Assembly (NCBI GenBank): GCA_937773775.1
Contig: CALJVL010000012.1
Location: forward strand, 30,297 to 94,296
DNA: 64,000 nucleotides
Reading direction: 5' to 3'
Origin: an uncultured Flavobacterium sp.
GTDB taxonomy: Bacteria; Bacteroidota; Bacteroidia; Flavobacteriales; Flavobacteriaceae
The notes under the pieces were generated by a model that was not told the DNA's origin, did no database searches, and saw nothing but the letters and a program-made list of their open reading frames with translations. The translations under genes were made by a program, and so were the position numbers. Shown one piece after another: positions 57,485 through 64,000 of the stretch (position 1 is its first letter; the number at the start of each line of letters is the position of its first letter).

Positions 57485-57736
57485 TGCTAATTAAAGCTCG
57501 GTGATGGTTTTTCCTTTTAATTTCTGAAAAAGGGTCGGTATTTGTACCAATTAAATTTTAAAAAATAGACTGTCTAACATTATTTTGCAACTCTTAAACA
57601 ACTGTTCCGTAATAAATCACGACTCATTATTTCTTTTATAAAACAGTAAATTATACAAATTCTGCATTACATTGCACAAGTCTTTTTAATAAAAAAAAAG
57701 CATAACTTGTCCTTAATACATTTAAAAACAAATAAT

Positions 57737-58333
57737 TTGAAATTATACATTAAGTACATGGTTAGCAGTCGCTGCAAAAAAGCAGTAAAAGAAGAGTTGA
57801 AAAAACTTGGATTGCATTTTATTGTTGTTGCTTTAGGAGAAGTTGAGATCATGGAGAATATGTCTACTGAGCAACTTCAAGATCTAAAACAAGGACTGCT
57901 TGAAGCAGGATTTGAATTGATGGATGACAAAAAATCTATGCTTATTGAAAAAATTAAGAATGTAATTATTGAAATGGTTCACTATTCTGATGAACCAATC
58001 AAAGTAACCTTTTCTGTTTATTTAAGTGAAAAGCTAGATCACGATTATACTTATTTATCCAACTTATTTTCTGAAGTTCAAGGAACTACAATCGAGCACT
58101 TTATTATTTCTCATAAAACGGAAAGAGTAAAGGAATTAATTATCTATGGAGAACTTAATATCACTGAAATAGCTTGGAAAATGGGCTATAGCAGTGTAGC
58201 ACATTTGTCTACTCAGTTCAAAAAAGTCACTGGTCTTCCCCCCTCCCATTTCAAAAACATGAAAGATAAAAGGAGGAGTCCGATTGAAGAAATAGGAATA
58301 GAAAATTCTACTATCCAAAATAACGCAAATTAA
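57737..58333 (+). CDS. AraC-family regulator with N-terminal sensor-like domain
   Basis: The C-terminal half (about 90-180) has AraC helix-turn-helix motifs (DYTYLSNLFSEVQGTTIEHF and NITEIAWKMGYSSVAHLSTQFKKVTGL). The N-terminal 85 residues (IKYMVSSRCKKAVKEELKKLG) form a small domain found before AraC domains in many flavobacteria. I chose TTG at 57737 because relatives start with KLYIKYMVS; an ATG at 57758 would drop that strand. It ends 15 bases before the hybrid kinase, suggesting that they are co-transcribed. Confidence 0.75.
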   Translation: MKLYIKYMVSSRCKKAVKEELKKLGLHFIVVALGEVEIMENMSTEQLQDLKQGLLEAGFELMDDKKSMLIEKIKNVIIEMVHYSDEPIKVTFSVYLSEKLDHDYTYLSNLFSEVQGTTIEHFIISHKTERVKELIIYGELNITEIAWKMGYSSVAHLSTQFKKVTGLPPSHFKNMKDKRRSPIEEIGIENSTIQNNAN

Positions 58334-58348
58334 AGTTATCAAGCGATC

Positions 58349-61300
58349 ATGAAATTACTCTCAGAAAAAAAATTTCAACTTTATTATATTCTTGTCGCTA
58401 TAATATTAGCTTTTATTCTATTGGTTTTCTGTTATAATAATCTGAAAGTAAAATCAACCAAAGAATCTGCAGAACTTGCGCAGGAAATACTGCGTAAAAA
58501 TGACATTGTTCTTTTGGATATTCTTGATATTGAAACTGGCGTGAGAGGTTATATTATTTCCGAAAACGACATTTTTTTAGAAACTTTCAACAACGCTGTG
58601 AGAGCATTAAACAGGAACTTATCTTCATTATCGGTACTTACCAGCAATAATCCTAAACAAAATAATCAGGTAGGGTCCTTAAGAACAAAAATATCTGAAA
58701 AGATAATTTTAATTAGACAATTAATAGATGATCGGAATAAAAATTTATTAAACGACAATGAAAAAATAGCTATTCTTAAAGGTGGAAAAGTTATTACCGA
58801 CCAAATAAAAAATATAATTTCAGATATTAATTATGACGAGTATAAGTTACTAAAACAAAGAAAAGTAGAAAATGAGAATAGTATTGAAAATTCTGAAACA
58901 TTATTTTTCATATTATTAATTTTAATATTTGTGATTTTCACACTTGTCTTTGTGATAATGAAAAATTTAAAAATTAGAAATAATGAATTAGAAGCGTTTA
59001 CAGCTTCACAAAAATTACTTTCTAATTATTCTCTTAGTCTCATTGAAGCGAGCCAAGATCCGCTAGTCACCATAAATATCACTGGTCAGATTACGGGTAT
59101 GAATGAGGCTACTGTTAAAATAATTGGCTTTGACCGTAGAAAACTTATTGGTTCAGATTTTTTGGACTATTTTACTAATCCAGACAAGGCCCGAGAGGTT
59201 TATCAGGAAGTATTCGCTAAAGAATCTGTATCCGATTCCCCTCTTACCATACGCCATAAGGACGGTAAATTAACCGATGTTTTATTTAACGGATCCGTTT
59301 ATAAAGACGATAAGGGTGACGTATTGGGTATTGTGATTGTGGCACGAGATATCGCAGAGCAAAAATGGGCTTTAGATTTACGAATTGCCAATAGAGAACT
59401 AGCTTTTCAAAATAATGAGAAAGAAAAATCAGCTGCTGCATTAGTCATTGTTAATGAAGAACTACTATTTCAAAATAATGAGAAAGAAAAAAGAGCAGCA
59501 GAATTGTACCTAGCCAATCAGGAACTGTTGTTTCAAACTAGAGAAAAGGAAAAAAGAGCAGCTGAATTAGTTATTGCTGGAATTGAACTTGACTTTCAGA
59601 ACAAAGAAACAGAAAAGCGTGAAATTATAAATAAAGAGCTCAAATTACTGAGTGACGCCGCAAAATTAGCCTCGCAATATTCTCTGAGCCTGATAGAAGC
59701 AAGTCGTGACCCATTGGTTACAATTAGCATCGAAGGTAAAATTACTGACATGAACGAGGCTACTGTTAAAATTACAGGCCTGGAACGAACAAAACTTTTA
59801 AATTCCGATTTCTTTACCTATTTCACAGAGCCACAGATGGCGCGAGAAGTATATCAAGAGGTCTTTGCAAAAGGGTCCGTTTCAGATTCGCCATTGACCC
59901 TTCGCCATAAAGGCGGTAAATTGACAGATGTATTATTTAATGGATCGGTGTACAAAAACGAGCATGGAAATGTAATTGGTGTAGTTGTTGTTGCCAGAGA
60001 TATTACACACCAAAAAATAATTGAAAGAGAGTTAATTGAAGCAAAAGTTTTTGCCGAATTAGCAACTGGAATTGCAGAAGAGGAAAAAAGAAATGCTGAA
60101 TATGCAACCTTAATTGCCGAAAATGCTGTCAAAGCGAAACAGCAATTTTTATCAAATATGAGCCATGAAATTCGGACACCGATGAATGCCATTATCGGAT
60201 TTACAAAAGTAGTATTAAAAACAGATTTGTCTGAGAAACAAAAAGAGTATTTAACTGCTATAAAAATGAGTGGCGATGCACTAATTGTTCTAATTAATGA
60301 CATTCTTGATTTAGCAAAAGTAGATTCTGGTAAAATGACGTTCGAAAAAATTCCATTCAAACTAAAATCTTCTATTTCCTCGATGCTTCATCTATTTGAG
60401 ACAAAAATTCAAGAGAAAAATTTAAAATTACTTACAAAATATGACTCTACTATTCCTACAACAATAATAGGAGATCCCGTTCGCTTGCACCAAATTATCT
60501 TAAATTTAGTTGGTAATGCAGTTAAATTTACTTCTAAAGGGACAATTACCGTAAGTGTCCGTTCAGTCGATGAAGACGAGGAAACTACAACAATCGAATT
60601 TGCAGTTACAGATACAGGTATTGGTATTCCGAAAGAAAAAATAAGTAAAATATTTGATTATTTTCAACAAGCATCTAGTGGTACTTCCAGAATTTATGGA
60701 GGGACTGGATTGGGACTTGCGATTGTAAAACAATTAGTAGAGCCTCAAGGCAGTACTATAAATGTTGAAAGTGAAGTTGATGCAGGAACAACTTTTAGTT
60801 TTATACTGAAATTCGAAAAAACTGACCTGGAGGCAGAATTAGATACAGAAATTCTTGAATTAGACTCAGATATTAAGAACATAAAAGTACTAGTCGTTGA
60901 AGATATTGCATTGAATCAGTTACTAATGAAAACGCTGTTGGACGATTTTGGATTTGACCGAGATATAGCAGAACATGGCCTAATAGCTATCGAAAAGCTA
61001 AAAAATAAAGACTATGATGTCATTTTGATGGATTTACAAATGCCGGTAATGAATGGATTTGAATGTACTGAATATATTAGAGAAAAACTAAATTTACAAA
61101 TACCTATTATTGCTTTAACAGCGGATGTAACAACAGTCGATTTAGCAAAATGCAGGACCGTTGGAATGAACGATTATATTGCAAAACCAGTAGATGAGCG
61201 ATTATTGTATAGTAAAATTGTAAACATAGTTAGAAAGGCTTCAACCATAAAATCTAATCAACTTAAAAGAAAAGATATACCGAAAGAAGAAAAATGTATC

Positions 61301-61648
61301 GACTTAGAGTACTTGAACATTCGAACGAAATCAAATCCAAAATTAATGATGGAAATGATCGCTGCATATTTAAAGCAAACACCCCCTTTAATAAAGGTCA
61401 TGAGACAAAGTTTACAGAACAAGGACCAGGCATTATTAAAATCATCCGTTCATAAGATGATACCTTCTTTCTCAATAATGGGCTTGAGTCCAGAATTTGA
61501 AAATATCGCAAAAAAAATACAAGACTCTGCCATGGATCATAAAAATGTAGACGAAATAAATAATTTAGTTTTAGAGCTAGAAAATATCTGTAATCAAGCC
61601 TGTAGGGAATTAGAAATTGAATTTAATAACATAAAAAACACGAACTAA
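58349..61648 (+). CDS. Hybrid histidine kinase (CHASE3, two PAS, HisKA, HATPase, receiver, HPt)
   Basis: The 1099-residue inner-membrane kinase has two membrane helices (about 8-27 and 185-205) around a CHASE3-like periplasmic sensor (DIETGVRGYIISENDIFLE). It then has two similar PAS domains (about 222-342 and 443-565), each with EVYQEVFAK and KLTDVLFNGSVYK. They are separated by four 21-residue repeats. HisKA has H606 in NMSHEIRTPMNAIIGF; the ATPase has GTGLGLAIVKQL; the receiver has D895 in ILMDLQMPVMNG; and the C-terminal phosphotransfer domain has H1035 in SSVHKMIPS. All phosphorelay residues are present. The stop overlaps the response regulator start. Confidence 0.9.
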   Translation: MKLLSEKKFQLYYILVAIILAFILLVFCYNNLKVKSTKESAELAQEILRKNDIVLLDILDIETGVRGYIISENDIFLETFNNAVRALNRNLSSLSVLTSNNPKQNNQVGSLRTKISEKIILIRQLIDDRNKNLLNDNEKIAILKGGKVITDQIKNIISDINYDEYKLLKQRKVENENSIENSETLFFILLILIFVIFTLVFVIMKNLKIRNNELEAFTASQKLLSNYSLSLIEASQDPLVTINITGQITGMNEATVKIIGFDRRKLIGSDFLDYFTNPDKAREVYQEVFAKESVSDSPLTIRHKDGKLTDVLFNGSVYKDDKGDVLGIVIVARDIAEQKWALDLRIANRELAFQNNEKEKSAAALVIVNEELLFQNNEKEKRAAELYLANQELLFQTREKEKRAAELVIAGIELDFQNKETEKREIINKELKLLSDAAKLASQYSLSLIEASRDPLVTISIEGKITDMNEATVKITGLERTKLLNSDFFTYFTEPQMAREVYQEVFAKGSVSDSPLTLRHKGGKLTDVLFNGSVYKNEHGNVIGVVVVARDITHQKIIERELIEAKVFAELATGIAEEEKRNAEYATLIAENAVKAKQQFLSNMSHEIRTPMNAIIGFTKVVLKTDLSEKQKEYLTAIKMSGDALIVLINDILDLAKVDSGKMTFEKIPFKLKSSISSMLHLFETKIQEKNLKLLTKYDSTIPTTIIGDPVRLHQIILNLVGNAVKFTSKGTITVSVRSVDEDEETTTIEFAVTDTGIGIPKEKISKIFDYFQQASSGTSRIYGGTGLGLAIVKQLVEPQGSTINVESEVDAGTTFSFILKFEKTDLEAELDTEILELDSDIKNIKVLVVEDIALNQLLMKTLLDDFGFDRDIAEHGLIAIEKLKNKDYDVILMDLQMPVMNGFECTEYIREKLNLQIPIIALTADVTTVDLAKCRTVGMNDYIAKPVDERLLYSKIVNIVRKASTIKSNQLKRKDIPKEEKCIDLEYLNIRTKSNPKLMMEMIAAYLKQTPPLIKVMRQSLQNKDQALLKSSVHKMIPSFSIMGLSPEFENIAKKIQDSAMDHKNVDEINNLVLELENICNQACRELEIEFNNIKNTN
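59378..59629 (+). repeat. Four tandem 63-base repeats inside the hybrid kinase gene
   Basis: Four units at 59378-59440, 59441-59503, 59504-59566 and 59567-59629 encode 21-residue repeats (residues 344-427) of the form LxxANxELxFQNxEKEKRAAE. The length is exactly three heptads, so they should extend one continuous coiled coil between the PAS domains. Confidence 0.85.
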
Positions 61649-62085
61649 TGAAAAATGAGAATAAAACAACAGTTTTTTTAGTAGATGATGACGCCGTTTT
61701 TTTAAAATCATTAGAAATAGAATTTATACATCACACTGACTATGTTGTTGAAACATTTGCAACTGGCGAACTTTGCATCGCCAATCTAGCAAAAATAAAA
61801 CCTGATGTAATTATTCTTGATTATCAACTAGATGGTATAGATAAAGACGCTATGAATGGAATTGAAACTTTAGATAAAATCAAAGCAAAGAATCCCGAAA
61901 TTCCCGTGATCATGTTATCCTCTCAAGATAAAATTGAAGTAGCCGTCAGCTGTATGCATCACAAAGCTTTTGATTATGTTGTGAAAAGCGAGACTGCTTT
62001 TTTAAGAATTCAAAAAAATATTGCTGCCTTCTTTCATTTTAAAAAAATTGAAAATGAATTAAAATGGTATATGGCTAGAATGTAG
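61648..62085 (+). CDS. Single-domain response regulator
   Basis: The 145-residue protein has a receiver domain with the acidic cluster DDD (13-15), phospho-acceptor D58 in VIILDYQ, the switch serine in VIMLSSQ and the conserved lysine in DYVVKSE. A short helical tail follows, with no DNA-binding domain. Its ATG overlaps the TAA of the hybrid kinase, so they are translationally coupled, and the kinase phosphotransfer domain is its likely partner. The output may be through protein binding. Confidence 0.88.
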   Translation: MKNENKTTVFLVDDDAVFLKSLEIEFIHHTDYVVETFATGELCIANLAKIKPDVIILDYQLDGIDKDAMNGIETLDKIKAKNPEIPVIMLSSQDKIEVAVSCMHHKAFDYVVKSETAFLRIQKNIAAFFHFKKIENELKWYMARM

Positions 62086-62484
62086 ATTCTTGTTTATTAC
62101 TCTAGTAAAAAATAAGATTACTTAAAAGAGTAAAACCTTGAACTTTAAGTACTTTAGCTGTCAATACAGAATCAAATTTGCTAATAAAAGCATGAAATTT
62201 AAAATATCACTCCGAACTATTAAGGGGCTAAACTATTTTACATATCCATTACTACTACATTTTCTCATTTAAAAAAGCATATAAAAATAATTCTGAATTC
62301 TACAGTTTATTAAATACCACAGAGACTTCACAATCAAATATTAGTACTAGATAAATATGTAAATTATATAATATTCTAATAAAGTTATATAACAAAATTT
62401 AAAATTAATATCCTCAAATTTAGCTCTTTATAGGCTGCTAAACTATAAAGTGATTTTTATCATTTCATCAAATAAATAAAGACC
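62086..62484. other. AT-rich intergenic stretch, no gene seen
   Basis: I see no supported gene, repeat or clear hairpin between the response regulator and the damaged gene at 62485. Confidence 0.4.
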
Positions 62485-62869
62485 ATGAAAACAGTAAAAA
62501 AATTAGGGATATGGATGGATCATTCAATTGCATATCTAATGGAATTCACAAATAATCCTTTTGAAATAAAATCCATTGAATCCAACTTTTCAATTAATGA
62601 AAAAAAATTAAAAACCTCGAAAATTTCGACGTTATTGAATTATCAAGAAAGACAAGTTTTATTCGATTATTACAATAAAATTGGAGAAGCGATAAAAAAC
62701 TATAAACAAATCGTGCTTTTTGGCCCCTCTTGCGCAAAGATGGAGTTCTTTGATGTTTTGAGCGAAGACGAACGCTTTGTAAAAATAAAAATTGAAATTA
62801 AAGAAACGGACAAAATGAGGCATGCGCCAGCAACACGATTTTATTTTAGAATACTTTACAAAATCCTGA
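62485..62869 (+). pseudogene. Small conserved protein (stress-type, function unknown), frameshifted near its end
   Basis: The frame begins MKTVKKLGIWMDHSIAYLMEF and continues with KNYKQIVLFGPSCAKMEFFDVL, matching a small family common in flavobacteria, without assigned function. After about residue 113 (DKMRH) the current frame runs into unrelated sequence to 62907. The neighbouring frame gives QQHDFILEYFTKS and a TGA at 62867, which fits the usual C-terminus. The combined length is 3n+1, so one extra C at 62827-62828 explains it. Only the last few residues are affected. Confidence 0.7.
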
Positions 62870-63352
62870 TGGATCTTTTGATAAAAACCTCGTTTCTGCT
62901 AATTTAGAGGATCCCCATTGGGCTCAAAACCATTACCATAAATATTCGTTATTGAATAGTATAAGATTCAAAAAAAATCTCCAACAGTTATTTAAAACAG
63001 TCCCCGTTTTAAACTAATTCCTCCCTTTGTATAAGTACGGAAAAGTAAATACAATAAGGTGATATGGAAAAAATGACATCAGTCCTCGCTCATCCATAAG
63101 TTATTTATTTACATCTAAAATTAGTCTTTAAATCGTTTCTTCTATTTATGGGAAAACTTCCTTTAAAACCGTAAATATTACAATATTTATCTAAATTTTC
63201 GTAACACTTTACATACAATTACTGTCGATATGTGTATTAGATCAAATTTAATCGAATAACAGTATGCTTTTATCATATTTGAAATAAGATGGGCTATTTA
63301 TTTAGAAATTTTGACAAAAGTGTAATAATATCAATCCCTAACAATAGAAATC
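62870..63352. other. AT-rich intergenic stretch, no gene seen
   Basis: No gene, repeat or strong hairpin supported. Confidence 0.4.
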
Positions 63353-63475
63353 ATGAGCAATCTACTTTATACATTAGCAATAATTTTAATCATTTTTTGG
63401 GCAATTGGATTCTTTGCATACAGTTTAGGAGGCCTAATACACATATTACTTGTCATGGCCGATTATGCCATCTGA
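63353..63475 (+). CDS. lmo0937-like small membrane protein, truncated
   Basis: The 40-residue frame MSNLLYTLAIILIIFWAIG then FFAYSLGGLIHILLVMA has the two-helix pattern of the lmo0937/DUF5670 small membrane proteins (usually about 48 residues), often induced by stress. Here it ends in DYAI, short of the usual LLRVI-type tail, so the end may be lost by mutation. A longer frame on the same strand at 63289-63480 is in another phase and is not the real gene. Confidence 0.6.
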   Translation: MSNLLYTLAIILIIFWAIGFFAYSLGGLIHILLVMADYAI

Positions 63476-64000
63476 ATTGACAACTATTGTAAATATCACT
63501 TGCTTTTATATCGCATTTTCAATAGCGCGTACTTTTTATTAAAACAGCATCATTTCTCACCCTACTGCATAGCTTCCCTATGATAATCTACTAGTTATTC
63601 ATCTGAGTCGTTTCTTCATCTTGACTCATCTAATATTTGAGTTTAATCACCACTAATATGTATAATAGTTCTTTCCGTTGATTGCGCTTATTGATATCGT
63701 TTTTCCAGTCTGCTAGCCTTTGCTCTGTAGCAAGTCATAAATACAGCTTTCATCAGACAATTAAATTATAAGTTCTTTTTAATTTTTCGTACTTTTAATA
63801 GTTGTTAATAAAAAATAAAACTGAATTAAATATCTATAAATCAGTAATTTAAAATTATTTACCACTTAAACTTTTACTTCTGAAAGAGGTTAAAGTCGCA
63901 ATAAAAAATCTAATTAATTTAAAAGCAAAGCGTACTTATCTCGCATTATTAATAATAAAAAAGGAATTACTTTCTTATTTGACTATTTGTGCCAAATGAC
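63476..64000. other. AT-rich intergenic stretch to window end, no gene seen
   Basis: I see no supported coding region, repeat or hairpin. A gene may begin beyond the window edge. Confidence 0.4.

Noticed and set aside
63289..63480. 63-residue plus-strand frame
   Set aside because: It is in a different phase from the recognisable lmo0937-like frame at 63353-63475, which better matches a known family.

Overview
The window looks like a chromosome segment of a Flavobacterium-like member of the Bacteroidota. The DNA is AT-rich, Shine-Dalgarno sites are scarce, and many genes start just after Bacteroidota-type TAnnTTTG promoter boxes. The gene families are typical of flavobacteria: a FecI/FecR/TonB-receptor triad, a TlpA-like lipoprotein, a SIMPL protein, an M1-like protein with a barrel-like tail, fused alpha/beta 2-oxoacid dehydrogenase E1, and an AraC protein next to a hybrid kinase. 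No ribosomal RNA operon, CRISPR array, prophage or insertion sequence was seen. The only RNA gene is a tRNA-Tyr.

Layout: 0.2-1.8 kb holds a tripartite hipB-hipS-hipT toxin-antitoxin operon with three evenly spaced operator-like repeats. 2.5-10.8 kb holds a broken saccharopine-dehydrogenase-like gene, a GYF-domain protein, a 2OG-Fe(II) oxygenase, a MoxR/VWA pair, a folded GC-rich intergenic element, a YchJ-like protein, small hypotheticals and a J-domain/KTSC protein. 11-20 kb holds a broken TlpA-like gene, tRNA-Tyr, a SIMPL protein, a frameshifted rhomboid, a frameshifted lipid A acyltransferase-like gene, selO, a class V aminotransferase and a broken PhoD-like gene. 20-27 kb holds a surface-protein trio on the minus strand facing a FecI-FecR-TonB-receptor operon. 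27-35 kb is the most decayed part: an unrecognised gene with several stops, an alpha/beta-hydrolase relic, and an isocitrate dehydrogenase gene that has lost its catalytic middle. Between these lie an intact PLP enzyme, a LysR regulator and a prohibitin-like lipoprotein. 36-56 kb is mostly housekeeping: glmM, acpH, two tandem gamma-glutamyltransferases, a broken DNA alkylation repair gene, a ClC channel, a Fic protein, uvrA, a LOG-like protein, the M1-like protein and the E1 fusion. 56-64 kb holds an M23 peptidase, a lipoprotein, an AraC regulator, a large hybrid histidine kinase with a translationally coupled response regulator, and two damaged small stress-type genes.

The main pattern is the amount of gene decay. 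At least ten genes are disrupted in 64 kb: four by a single in-frame stop, three by what look like single-base insertions, and three by multiple stops and/or internal deletions. The stops are TAA, TAG and TGA, so a reassigned codon does not explain them. The internal deletions cannot be read errors, although the lone one-base frameshifts could be. The most distinctive intact systems are the HipBST operon with its repeat ladder and the hybrid kinase whose two similar PAS domains are joined by four exact 21-residue (three-heptad) repeats. All family assignments come from reading motifs; no database search was possible.
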